A stretch of DNA of 64,000 nucleotides from Methanobacterium sp. Maddingley MBC34 (GTDB lineage Archaea; Methanobacteriota; Methanobacteria; Methanobacteriales; Methanobacteriaceae), in NCBI GenBank assembly GCA_000309865.1, contig AMGN01000091.1, positions 56,495-120,494 on the forward strand, read 5' to 3'. The notes beneath the pieces are model-generated. The model searched no databases. It was not told the origin of the DNA and worked only from the letters and a program-made list of their open reading frames with translations. Position 1 is the stretch's first letter. Each line of letters begins with the position of its first letter. Positions 29,540 to 39,033 of this stretch are shown one piece after another. The position numbers and the translations under genes were made by a program.

Positions 29540-29695
29540 TTTTTTACTTAATCCTGATGATGCTATCTATAAAGATGAACTTGATGGGGGAATTAAAATT
29601 GCCAGAAAACAGGTAGATTATTTCATGAAAACACAGGAACAAGCAATAGAAGGATCTTCTAAAAGCCTGATGAAGATGGCTCCTAGGAGGTTACC
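29540..29695 (+). pseudogene. orphan coding-like fragment
   Basis: On the + strand the frame around 29540-29695 has protein-like composition (N-P-D-D-A-I-Y-K-D-E-L, R-K-Q-V-D-Y-F-M-K-T) but its start region is AT-rich and unconvincing. It may be a remnant of a lost gene. No homologue recognised. Confidence 0.25.
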
Positions 29696-29720
29696 AGTCA
29701 TATATTGTTTTATAATCTCT

Positions 29721-30275
29721 TTAAATTAGATGAAAAGTGTTGATTACAATCTCAAGGTCTTTTTCGATGCTGGTAATATTTTTATCAGGACCTGGAAGCG
29801 CATAAATCGTGTACATAGTTCCATTTTTCATAAACCATGTTTTTATTAGTGGTTTATTGTCCTGGTTAAGTGCTGAAATTTGATATGCTGGAAGACCATC
29901 TACAGTCAGTTCTTTTTCAGATATTATGGTCCAATTCCTGTTTTGGATTTCCTTCTTCTCAGAACTAACATATTCTGATAAAGTACGATTATATGTGCCT
30001 GTATAGAAATGAATATAATCCATATTTTCAGTGGTTCCTCTGCCTATGGAAAACAAGTAATTACCATCATCATTTTGCAATTGATAAAAAGTCCATGTAT
30101 TCGAGGAATTAAAAGATACCCCATCACTTACATAATGTTTTAAACCATCAGATTCAGTTTTATATACATTATCCAGTGCGTCACCGGAGGTACATCCTGA
30201 AACAGCCACAACACTAAAAATAAGGATCACTAATCCAATGGAACTAATTTTTGGCAACATATATTTTACAATCAT
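29721..30275 (-). CDS. PsbP-like lipoprotein
   Basis: A 184-residue lipoprotein with lipobox V-A-V-S-G-C28, followed by a domain of PsbP-like appearance: a G-V-S-F-N-x-P-like start with N-W-T strands, and a conserved Y-x-I-S-A and W-F-M-K-N-G-T-M-Y near the C-terminus. Related short proteins are frequent in Methanobacterium and of unknown function. An ATG six codons later is an alternative start. Confidence 0.6.
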   Translation of the reverse strand: MIVKYMLPKISSIGLVILIFSVVAVSGCTSGDALDNVYKTESDGLKHYVSDGVSFNSSNTWTFYQLQNDDGNYLFSIGRGTTENMDYIHFYTGTYNRTLSEYVSSEKKEIQNRNWTIISEKELTVDGLPAYQISALNQDNKPLIKTWFMKNGTMYTIYALPGPDKNITSIEKDLEIVINTFHLI

Positions 30276-30663
30276 ACAATCTGTCTAAAATATTTTTTTC
30301 TTGCCAATGGATATCCCATAATGTGTAAGCTTCTAGAAAATTTCTTTTGAATAATAATCATGAAATGGTTCAAAAAGGTTTATTTAACATTTAAACAGAT
30401 TTGAAGAATGAAAATTCATAACGAGTGGCCTTTTTTGGTGATTGATATTTAAATCTACTTGTAGGCATCTAATTAATGTATTAATTAGGAATAATCTGAT
30501 TGAAAATTATCCAAGTAAACATGGTCTAATTTATGATTGATTTCAATATAAAAAATACAATTAAATTATTACATCTATTCATTAAATATTTCATGGTTTC
30601 ATTCTTTTCATGTCACCATACACACAAATAATATTAATTATAGATTATACATTGGTTATTCCA
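30276..30663. other. divergent intergenic region
   Basis: About 390 bases between the PsbP-like gene and the large kinase. AT-rich, no gene or strong repeat seen. The kinase start at 30664 lacks a ribosome binding site, so a leaderless transcript starting close to it is likely. Confidence 0.35.
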
Positions 30664-33600
30664 ATGGCAAATAAGAAAATTCTTCTGGTGGAAGATGAAA
30701 GCATAGAAGCCATGGATATTAAGCGTACCTTGGAATCATTTGGTTATGAAGTTCCTTATATCGCTTCCAGTGGTGAAGAAGCTGTAGAGAAAGCTTTAGA
30801 AATCATGCCCGATCTTATTTTGATGGACATAGTTCTAAAAGGTGACATTGATGGTGTTGAAGCGGCAGCTTTGATTAAAAACTTAAATATACCTCTTATT
30901 TATTTAACTGCTCATTCTGAAGAGAATACAATCGAAAGAGCCAAATTTACAGAACCCTATGGATACATAATCAAACCCTATGATGTTAATGGGCTTAAAT
31001 ATGCTATTGAACTTGCAATTTACAAAAATCAGATGGAAAACGAATTTAAAGAGTCAGAAACATATTACAGGACAATTTTTGAGCACACTGGGACTGCAAC
31101 AGTTATTCTTGAGGAAGATACAACCATTTCATTGGCAAATGCAAAATTTGAAAAGCTCAGTGGTTATGCGCGGGACGAATTAGAGGGTAAAAAAAGCTGG
31201 ACAGATTTTGTAGTGAAGGATGATCTTAAAAAAATGGAAGAATATCATCGTCTTCGTAGAAATGATCCTGCTTCTGCACCGATATTTTATGATTTCAGGT
31301 TCATCGATAAGCAGGGCAATATTAAAAACATCCACTTAGATGTTGACATAATACCAGGCACCAAAAAGAGCGTATCATCTCTTCTGGACATCACCAAACG
31401 TAAGCAGGCTGAAATGGCATTACGTGAAAGTGAGGAACGATACAAATCAATCTTCGATAAATCCATTGATGCAATCTACATCCATGATTTCCAGGGGAAT
31501 TTTATTGATGCCAATCCTATTGCTCTTTCGATGCTTGGCTATAGAAAAGATGAAATAGAAAAAATGAGTTTTGCTTCCTTGATATCTCCAGAACAAATTC
31601 CCCACGCATTCGAGATCATTAACCAGATTAAAAATGGTGGTTATCAGAAAGAAGTCTCAGAGTATAGACTCCAAAAGAAAGATGGTAGTAAAATCTATGT
31701 AGAAACCAAGAGTTCTTTACTCAGTTTTCCAGGGGGAAAAGATCTAATTCAAGGTATTGCAAGGGACATAACTGACCGTAAGCTTGCAGAAGAAGCATTG
31801 AAGGAAAGTGAAAAGAGTTACAGGACTATATTTGAAAATAGTGGAATTGCTCTTTTGACTTTCAAAAACGATGGCACCATCATCATGTTTAACTCTGAAT
31901 GGGAACGACTCAGTGGGTATTCCCGTGAAGAGGTGGAGGGTAAAATGAAATGGATGGAAATTGCCCATCCAGACCACCGAAAAAAGATGATGGAGTATCA
32001 CCAGCAGCGGATAAAAGATCCTGACTCGGCACCCCCGGAATATGAAACAGTTTTCATTAAAAAAAGTGGAGAACAAAGAGTGGCGTATATCGCAGTTACT
32101 GCTCTTTCCGGTACCAAAAAATGGTTAGCATCGGCCACAGATATTACAGATCTTAAAAACATTCAAAAAAAATTGGAAAAAAATGTTTTACGTTTCCGTG
32201 CTTTGGCTGAATACAATGTAGATGGGATAATAACCACTGATGCCACTGGTAGAATTTTATATTTCAACAAAAGCCTACTGGAAATGTTCGGTTATTCTGA
32301 AGATGAATTAAAAAACAGAGAACTTACCATACTAATGCCCCAAAGATACCGGGAAAATTTTATGAAGGGCATTAGAAAATACCAGTCAACTGGAGAGCAC
32401 AGTCTTGCAGGACGAACCCTAGAAACAATTGGACTTAATAAGGAAGGTCATGAATTTCCATTTGAAATGTCCCTGACCAAATGGGAAATAGAGGAAAAAA
32501 TATACTTCACATCTATTATAAGGGACATAACGGAACGTAAAAAGTCAGAAAAAGCCCTTTCAGAAAGTGAACAAAAATACAGTCATTTATTTAGCAGTGT
32601 TCCTGTGGGAATTACTATTACCAATTTAAATGGTAAAGTTATTGACGTCAATAAGGCTATGCATGACATAACTGGTTACACTCCTGAAGAATTAAAAAAT
32701 ACAAATATTAAATCTTCTTTTGTCAGTCCTGAAGACCCTGAACTGTTATTAAAAGAATTACAAGAAACAGGTAAGGTCCGGGATTATGAAGTTAAACTTA
32801 AAAGGAAAGGCGGAATTATTTATCATGCCCTCTTAAATTCAGAATTAATAGAAATTGGAGGGGAGGAAGTTATTCTTACCACTATTCGAGATATCACTGA
32901 AAGAAAAGAGGCAGAAAAATCTCTTATAAATAGTGAAAAACGATACAGGAAACTTTATTCTTCTATGAACGAAGGATTAGCTGTTCATGACATAATTTAT
33001 AACGATTCAAATATTCCGGTAGATTACAAAATAATAGATGTTAACAAGGCCTACGAAGATATCTTAGGAATTAAAAGGAAAGAAATTCTGGGGAAAAAAG
33101 CATCCAAGATCTATGGGGCTGGAAAAGCACCTTATGTTGAAGTTTACTCAGAAGTGGCTGAAACAGGAAATCCAGCTCATTTTGAAACTTACTATGAACC
33201 AATGGATAAACACTTTAACATATCCGTCTTTTCACCATCAAAGGGAACATTTGCAACAGTATTTGAAGATATCACCTCTCGTAAAAAGGCAGAAGAAAAA
33301 ATAAAAAAATCTTTAGAAGAAAAAGAAGTACTTCTCCGGGAAATCCACCATCGTGTTAAGAATAATATGCAGATTCTCTCCAGTTTGCTGAATCTACAAA
33401 TCCACTATGCGGATTTGGATGAAACTATAGGAGTTTTGAAGGATAGTCAGGGCAGGGTGAAGAGCATGGCCATGATCCATGAGAAATTATATCAATCATC
33501 CAATTTCTCCAATATCAATTTCAAGGAGTATCTAGAGAGACTCATCTCAAGTATCTTCTATTCTTACGAGATCACCGGAAGCATTGGATCAGAAATAGAT

Positions 33601-33933
33601 ATTGATGATGTTAATTTAAGCATTGACACGGCCATACCACTGGGACTTATCATTAATGAGCTGGTGACCAACAGTGTTAAATATGCCTTCCCTCAATGTG
33701 AAGGAACTATAACCATCAAACTAAAATCACTCCCTGAACAAATGGAGCTTATAGTCTCAGATAATGGAATAGGCTTCCCAAAAAATATAGATTTCCAAAA
33801 ACCAGAAACACTTGGTCTTCAACTAGTAAAAAGTTTAACTAAACAACTAGACGGTGATATCACCCTGGATAAAAGTAATGGAACTGAATTTAGGATTATT
33901 TTTAACGAGTTGAAATACAAAGAAAGAATATGA
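30664..33933 (+). CDS. receiver-PAS6 hybrid histidine kinase
   Basis: A soluble hybrid kinase of about 1089 residues. Order: an N-terminal response-regulator receiver with the phospho-acceptor in D-L-I-L-M-D; six PAS domains each opened by an S-E-x-x-Y or similar helix and closed by R-D-I-T-x-R-K; HisKA_2 with H-H-R-V-K-N-N-M-Q-I-L-S-S-L; and a C-terminal HATPase. I start at ATG 30664, where the family-typical A-N-K-K-I-L-L-V-E-D-E begins; a frame to 30610 adds 18 AT-rich-coded residues. Its receiver is nearly identical to that of the kinase at 34903. Confidence 0.9.
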   Translation: MANKKILLVEDESIEAMDIKRTLESFGYEVPYIASSGEEAVEKALEIMPDLILMDIVLKGDIDGVEAAALIKNLNIPLIYLTAHSEENTIERAKFTEPYGYIIKPYDVNGLKYAIELAIYKNQMENEFKESETYYRTIFEHTGTATVILEEDTTISLANAKFEKLSGYARDELEGKKSWTDFVVKDDLKKMEEYHRLRRNDPASAPIFYDFRFIDKQGNIKNIHLDVDIIPGTKKSVSSLLDITKRKQAEMALRESEERYKSIFDKSIDAIYIHDFQGNFIDANPIALSMLGYRKDEIEKMSFASLISPEQIPHAFEIINQIKNGGYQKEVSEYRLQKKDGSKIYVETKSSLLSFPGGKDLIQGIARDITDRKLAEEALKESEKSYRTIFENSGIALLTFKNDGTIIMFNSEWERLSGYSREEVEGKMKWMEIAHPDHRKKMMEYHQQRIKDPDSAPPEYETVFIKKSGEQRVAYIAVTALSGTKKWLASATDITDLKNIQKKLEKNVLRFRALAEYNVDGIITTDATGRILYFNKSLLEMFGYSEDELKNRELTILMPQRYRENFMKGIRKYQSTGEHSLAGRTLETIGLNKEGHEFPFEMSLTKWEIEEKIYFTSIIRDITERKKSEKALSESEQKYSHLFSSVPVGITITNLNGKVIDVNKAMHDITGYTPEELKNTNIKSSFVSPEDPELLLKELQETGKVRDYEVKLKRKGGIIYHALLNSELIEIGGEEVILTTIRDITERKEAEKSLINSEKRYRKLYSSMNEGLAVHDIIYNDSNIPVDYKIIDVNKAYEDILGIKRKEILGKKASKIYGAGKAPYVEVYSEVAETGNPAHFETYYEPMDKHFNISVFSPSKGTFATVFEDITSRKKAEEKIKKSLEEKEVLLREIHHRVKNNMQILSSLLNLQIHYADLDETIGVLKDSQGRVKSMAMIHEKLYQSSNFSNINFKEYLERLISSIFYSYEITGSIGSEIDIDDVNLSIDTAIPLGLIINELVTNSVKYAFPQCEGTITIKLKSLPEQMELIVSDNGIGFPKNIDFQKPETLGLQLVKSLTKQLDGDITLDKSNGTEFRIIFNELKYKERI

Positions 33934-34065
33934 TGGATTTAGGGCAATGAAACCCAATGCTTTATTTGCATATTGTATTTACCCTTTCTTTAAGCTTCCA
34001 AAATTTTAATAATAAAAAATTGCAAGGATTATTCACTAATTTCACAATTACTAAGGAATAAGAAA

Positions 34066-34512
34066 ATGACGAAACCCGAAGAACAAACCACTAGTTTGCC
34101 CTGCAACGATAATTCGAAATATGGGACTGTTATATTAAAAGATGAAGGAGTTTGCATTAGTTTAAGAAGTAACAATCCCTTTTCAAATGATGTCGAGAGT
34201 GAACTAATTAGATATCCGGATATATTAAGTGTTCGTTATGATAAAGGGTTTACTTTGTCCAGATGGCCCAAATTATACATTGAAACTGCCACACTTTCTA
34301 AAAAAATTGGTATAAATGTCGCTGACCGAGAATTGTTAAAACAGTTTGTGGATATGTTGAATTCTCATATTTCTGATGTTAAAACCGCAGAAAAAACACC
34401 CAAACAAACTTTAGCAGAGAAATTAAAAGAGGCTAAAGAGCTATTGGATATAGGAGCTCTCAGTCAGGAAGAATTCGATGAAATTAAACAGAGATATTTA
34501 AAAGAATTTTAA
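34066..34512 (+). CDS. SHOCT-domain protein with PH-like N-terminus
   Basis: A 148-residue protein. The first 105 residues look like a small beta-rich (PH-like) domain; residues about 118-148 form a SHOCT module (L-A-E-K-L-K-E-A-K-E-L-L-D-I-G-A-L-S-Q-E, E-F-x-x-I-K-x-x-Y-L). SHOCT segments mediate oligomerisation in many small prokaryotic proteins. Function unknown. The gene lies between the two giant kinases but is not clearly part of their operons. Confidence 0.7.
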   Translation: MTKPEEQTTSLPCNDNSKYGTVILKDEGVCISLRSNNPFSNDVESELIRYPDILSVRYDKGFTLSRWPKLYIETATLSKKIGINVADRELLKQFVDMLNSHISDVKTAEKTPKQTLAEKLKEAKELLDIGALSQEEFDEIKQRYLKEF

Positions 34513-34902
34513 TTGGGGTATTCATAATTATTTCCAAATTCATAAATCAGGCAAATTATTACAATAATGCTTCGTTACAGTACCCTCAAACTGTTAAATG
34601 AATGTGCTTTCAGTATGTCCATACTATTATGTTGAATAATCTCTACGAATATGATTTAGGGGATAAAGCAATACCGATGTTGCATTTCAAGAGGGGCTTA
34701 TCGATAGTTAAATAGGTACTTGAAATGGGAACAAGAAGAATCGAACAAAATCCGAAAGCCACATGATGCGGAAGTTTTTCAATACACAGCTGATTAATGC
34801 TGGAATGGCTGAGGAAGTTAGGGAGCATATGATGAGTATAAATTTAAGGATGGGTCAGGGAGGAATACTTCCTAGCTGACCTCTGATGTAACTATTATTA
34901 AT
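34513..34902 (+). other. intergenic region containing integrase debris
   Basis: About 390 bases between the SHOCT gene and the end of the kinase. The right half holds the integrase fragment at 34744-34886. The left half is AT-rich without recognisable gene. Confidence 0.5.
34744..34886 (+). pseudogene. decayed tyrosine-integrase C-terminal fragment
   Basis: Shares the M-x-R-K-F-F-N-T-Q-L-I-N-A-G-M stretch and the following R-E-H-M-M with the copy at 56957, then the E-x-Y-F-L-A-D region by nucleotide similarity (CATACTTCCTAGCTGAC vs AATACTTCCTAGCTGAC). Several frameshifts interrupt it. Confidence 0.6.
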
Positions 34903-37900
34903 TCATATCCTCTCTTTATACTCTAACTCTTTAAATGTGATTTTAAATTCTGTGCCCTGGCTTCTGTCAAGACGGATTTCACCATTAATTTGCTTAACTA
35001 AAATATTTACCAGTTTCAGGCCTAAACTGTCTGTGTTTTTAAAATCAATGTCTTCAGGGAATCCCCTACCATCGTCACTGATCTTCAGTACATATTCATT
35101 ATCACGTACTTTAAGTGATACACACACTTTTCCTTTTTTTCCTTCGGGAAATGCATGTTTAAGACTATTAGAAATTAATTCACTTATTATAAGGCCACAA
35201 GGGAGTGCAGTTTCGATATTTAACATAATATCTTCAATCTCAATTATGGGGTTGATTTGGCCTTTTTTGATAGTATGTGCATAAAAAAGTCCCTTAACAA
35301 GGCTCTGGATATACTCTGCAAATTTAATTCTGGATAAATCTTGTGACTTAGATAATTTCTCATAAATGGTGGCCAAGGCCTTAACTCGATCCTGGCTCGC
35401 CTGCAGAACATTAACAGCTTCATCATCCACAACATATTCACTTTGAAGATTTAATAAGCTTGAAATGATTTGCATGTTATTTTTAACACGGTGATGAATT
35501 TCACTTAAAAGAACTTCTTTTTCTTTGAGGGATCGTTTTATCTTCTCTTCTGTTCGTTTTCTATCTGTGATATCACGGGCGACATGTACACTACCCATCA
35601 GTTTTCCCTCTGAATCATACAACGGTGAGACACTAACCATGAAATCACCACCTATGCAATCCTCATGAAACTCCATAGTATGCTCCTGACCATCTTCAAG
35701 CAGTTTTGTGTAGGGACAAAATGATGGCGGTGCATTCAATCCATGTACTGCGTGATAACAAGTAAGTCCAACAGTTTCTTCAGGATCCACACCTAACTTA
35801 TCAGCCATAGCCTTGTTTGCACGTAAAATCCGAAAATTAGTATCAAGTATAGTTATCAAGTCTGGAACAGCATCGAACGTGTTTTCCCAGTCTTCTTTCG
35901 CCTGAATAATTCCCTCTTCAGCCCGTTTACGGTCTGTAATGTCCATCCGGATACCCAATATGCGGGTGGCAGTTCCGTCCGGGTCGCGCTCGATGCCGAA
36001 TCCAGCAACACTAACCCATCGATAGGTACTGTCAACATGACGCATTCGCGCCTCATATTCATATGAATTGAAATTTTGGATTAACACATTATCAATTTTT
36101 TCTTTAACTTTGGCCCGATCATCGGGATGGACCCTTTCCAACCATTCGGCACGGTTTCCAGGGCCTAATTGGGGTTCGTATCCTAACATAGAGTAATAGG
36201 TGGGTGAAGCATACCATTGATCGTTTTTCACGTCCCAATCCCAGATTCCGATCTGGGTGGCCTCCAGGGTAAGGCGCATCCGTTTTTCAGATTTTTTAAG
36301 AGCTTTTTCCACCAACTCACGCTCGGTGATGTCTATGCCAAATGAAATCGTTGATATAATCTTATCTGGAGATGATATCGTGCTGTTTTGCCAGGAAATG
36401 AATCGTTCCTCCCCTGTTTTGGTCAGAATTGGGTTTTCAAAATTAGTTGGCATTGTGCCGGTTCTTTGTTGATAACTATTGAAAACCTCCCAGACGTGGG
36501 CGTAACGGTCTTTGGGGACAATTTTCTCAAACCAGTCAATACAGGTTAGTTCATCCATGGTGTAGCCAGTAATTCGCTCTGCAGCTTTGTTGAACATCCT
36601 AACGTGGCCAAGAGTGTCAAGTCCTATGATCATCACGTTCGCAGATGAGATAAGTTGCTCCAAGTATTCATAAGCATCCTGCAATTCTGCTTCAGCTTTT
36701 TTAAGTTCAGTAATGTCTTGAACTGTGCCTAATGAAGAGATTGGTTTGCCTTCTTCATTGTAAAAAGTCTCGCAACGTTCATGTACGAATTTGATTTGTC
36801 CATCTGAAAGCTTGAGGCGATGGATAATATCATAGGGAGTTCTGTTATTCACGGAATCAGTGTATGCCTGATTGACTATGTTCCGGTCTTCAGGATGAAT
36901 TAAATCGAGAAAAGATTTGTAGGAAGCGCCAAATTGTTTCGGTTCGATTTCAAAGATGCGGTAAATTTCATCCGACCATTGGAGTTTGTTCGTTACTAGA
37001 TCGAGTTCCCAAGAACCGATGTGTGCAATTCGTTGGGCTTCGTTGAGTCTGCTTTCACTAAGATTCAATCGTTTTTCTGCCCGCTCGCGTTCGGTTCGAG
37101 TACGCAATGCTGTGATACCAAAGGCTAAATCACCTGCCAGTTCATCCATAAGCTTGATTTCGTCTGGATTGATGGCATTGGGTTTTGAGGAATAGATCAG
37201 GAGGACACCAAATACTTTTGATTTTTCGTCCTTAAGAGGCAGGGCGATGCCGGAGCGGTAGCCACGCTCTAGGGCACTTTCACGCCACGGGGCCATTCGG
37301 GGGTCAGTTGTGAAATCCTGAACATAGACAATCTCACCGCTCCGTATAACAATTCCAGCCGGCCCTAGTCCGTGTTCCGTGTCTTCTGACCAACTAAGTT
37401 TAGTGTTTTCAATATATCCACTTTCGAACCCAGCCCATGCCACAGGACGTATGGTTTTGGCCTGGTCTTGTTCAGCATATCCTACCCATGCCAAATGGTA
37501 ACCTGCTTCGTCGCAAATGATACGACAGATTTCGTTGAGCAAGGTCTGTTCGTCCACAGCCCGCAAAAGAGTCTGGTTACAGTTGCTGATAGCTTGTAGT
37601 TCGCGATTCAAACGCTGCTGCGTCTCCTCAGCCTGTTCACGTTCAGTGATGTCCATCATCATTCCAGATATGGTATTATATTCTAAATGTGCGCTGAGTA
37701 GGATGGTAATTGTTTCACCAGCATTGGTTATCATGTTAATTTTATGATGACTGAATTTATTCTCTTTTTTGAGTTTTGCAATGATTTTTTCCCTATCTTC
37801 TGGATTTTTATAGAGTTGTGGGGATTTTTTTGTTTTTAATTCATTAACACTTTCAAAATTAAACATCTCAGCCATAGCAGCGTTGGCAAAGATTATATCA

Positions 37901-38358
37901 CCCTTTAAGTTAGTTTTATAAACCGCTACCATTGAATTATCAACCAACTCACGGTAATTTTTCTCACTTTCTTTCAATTTTTTTTCACTCTTATTTTTGT
38001 AGATTGCCAGTTCTATGGCATATTTAAGTTCGGCACGATCATAGGGTTTTATTATATACCCATTGGGTTCTGTGACTTTGGCTCTTTCAATTGTAGGTTC
38101 TTCAGAATGAGCAGTTAAGTAAATAATTGGTATATTAAGCTTTTTAATCTTAGAAGCTGCTTCAATACCATCAATTTCCCCTTTTAGAATTATATCCATC
38201 AAAATTAGATCCGGCAGTATGTCCAAAGCTTTTGCTACTGCTTCTTCACCACTGGAAGCGATATAGGGAACTTCATAACCGAAGGATTCCAGGGTACGTT
38301 TTATGTCCATGGCTTCTATGCTTTCGTCTTCTACCAAAAGAATTTTAACATCCGCCAT
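34903..38358 (-). CDS. receiver-PAS-GAF-PAS4 hybrid histidine kinase
   Basis: A 1151-residue soluble hybrid kinase. Order: receiver (1-125), PAS, a GAF domain (about 240-430), four more PAS domains (one with a W-D-W-D-V-K motif of PAS_3 type), HisKA_2 with H-H-R-V-K-N-N-M-Q-I-I-S-S-L, and a HATPase ending T-E-F-K-I-T-F-K-E-L-E. The receiver matches that of the divergent 30664 kinase over about 110 residues, pointing to duplication or gene conversion. No DNA-binding response regulator is nearby. Confidence 0.9.
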   Translation of the reverse strand: MADVKILLVEDESIEAMDIKRTLESFGYEVPYIASSGEEAVAKALDILPDLILMDIILKGEIDGIEAASKIKKLNIPIIYLTAHSEEPTIERAKVTEPNGYIIKPYDRAELKYAIELAIYKNKSEKKLKESEKNYRELVDNSMVAVYKTNLKGDIIFANAAMAEMFNFESVNELKTKKSPQLYKNPEDREKIIAKLKKENKFSHHKINMITNAGETITILLSAHLEYNTISGMMMDITEREQAEETQQRLNRELQAISNCNQTLLRAVDEQTLLNEICRIICDEAGYHLAWVGYAEQDQAKTIRPVAWAGFESGYIENTKLSWSEDTEHGLGPAGIVIRSGEIVYVQDFTTDPRMAPWRESALERGYRSGIALPLKDEKSKVFGVLLIYSSKPNAINPDEIKLMDELAGDLAFGITALRTRTERERAEKRLNLSESRLNEAQRIAHIGSWELDLVTNKLQWSDEIYRIFEIEPKQFGASYKSFLDLIHPEDRNIVNQAYTDSVNNRTPYDIIHRLKLSDGQIKFVHERCETFYNEEGKPISSLGTVQDITELKKAEAELQDAYEYLEQLISSANVMIIGLDTLGHVRMFNKAAERITGYTMDELTCIDWFEKIVPKDRYAHVWEVFNSYQQRTGTMPTNFENPILTKTGEERFISWQNSTISSPDKIISTISFGIDITERELVEKALKKSEKRMRLTLEATQIGIWDWDVKNDQWYASPTYYSMLGYEPQLGPGNRAEWLERVHPDDRAKVKEKIDNVLIQNFNSYEYEARMRHVDSTYRWVSVAGFGIERDPDGTATRILGIRMDITDRKRAEEGIIQAKEDWENTFDAVPDLITILDTNFRILRANKAMADKLGVDPEETVGLTCYHAVHGLNAPPSFCPYTKLLEDGQEHTMEFHEDCIGGDFMVSVSPLYDSEGKLMGSVHVARDITDRKRTEEKIKRSLKEKEVLLSEIHHRVKNNMQIISSLLNLQSEYVVDDEAVNVLQASQDRVKALATIYEKLSKSQDLSRIKFAEYIQSLVKGLFYAHTIKKGQINPIIEIEDIMLNIETALPCGLIISELISNSLKHAFPEGKKGKVCVSLKVRDNEYVLKISDDGRGFPEDIDFKNTDSLGLKLVNILVKQINGEIRLDRSQGTEFKITFKELEYKERI

Positions 38359-38486
38359 TTTGAAAACCAGTTAAAAATATGTCATTACACATATTTGTAT
38401 TTAACATCATATTGGCTATTGCTAGAATATTTAATGGTTTAGAAAGAATTATATGTTCACTGAAATGGGTTATTAATCAGGAGATG

Positions 38487-38525
38487 ACTACCCCTATGAC
38501 TATCAAGCATTCCTACAGGGGTAGT
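38487..38525. repeat. inverted repeat ACTACCCCT / AGGGGTAGT
   Basis: Perfect 9-base arms (38487-38495 and 38517-38525) around a 21-base loop, about 60 bases before an integrase fragment. Could be a hairpin or a recombination-related site. Confidence 0.5.
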
Positions 38526-38581
38526 TGAATCGTTTCCTTGCTTGGGGGCCTGATGATGGGGGATTTTACAAGGCTCCCAGT

Positions 38582-38631
38582 CATAAGATGGGGCACAAGT
38601 TAAAGGATGGGGTCCGGGAGGAATACTTCCT
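38582..38631 (+). pseudogene. tyrosine-integrase C-terminal fragment (short)
   Basis: About 50 bases closely matching the G-H-K-L-K-D-R-V-R-E-A-Y-F-L segment of the copies at 55.4 and 57.0 kb, the region that contains the catalytic His and Tyr. The rest of the gene is gone. Confidence 0.6.
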
Positions 38632-39033
38632 GGTTTACTATAAATCGTAGTATTTATTAAGCATATTTTATACTACTATATTGTTTAGTTATACTACTAT
38701 TATATTATTGATTTGACGGAATTTAGATGGGAAAAGTAGAAGCAGGGGGTGATTTTCAGACGAAAATATCATGAAATAGTCATTTACCGGTGATAAACCT
38801 GGGGAAGAGCTTTTGAGTGTATTTGGTAAAGTATAGGCCAACGAGACCAAATATTTCCACACTCCAACAAAGACTCTGGCAGGGAAAAGGCCACACTAAT
38901 TAATTGATTCATTATAAAGTTATTGAGAATATCTATTCAAAATAGGGCTTGAAAAAAAAAGACTTTTTCGCTACTTTCATTTGGGATTTAAAAATAAAGG
39001 ATAAAAATCTGTACATAATAAAGCTGTGATACT

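Larger units (their letters stand above)
38359..39033. other. long noncoding region with debris
   Basis: About 675 bases with no intact gene. It contains the inverted repeat at 38487-38525, the integrase fragment at 38582-38631 and a short C-terminus-like frame ending at 38836. Promoters for both flanking genes must also lie here. Confidence 0.5.

Noticed and set aside
38487..38525. Inverted repeat as a transposon end
   Set aside because: No transposase or second copy nearby, and no target-site duplication; kept only as a repeat.
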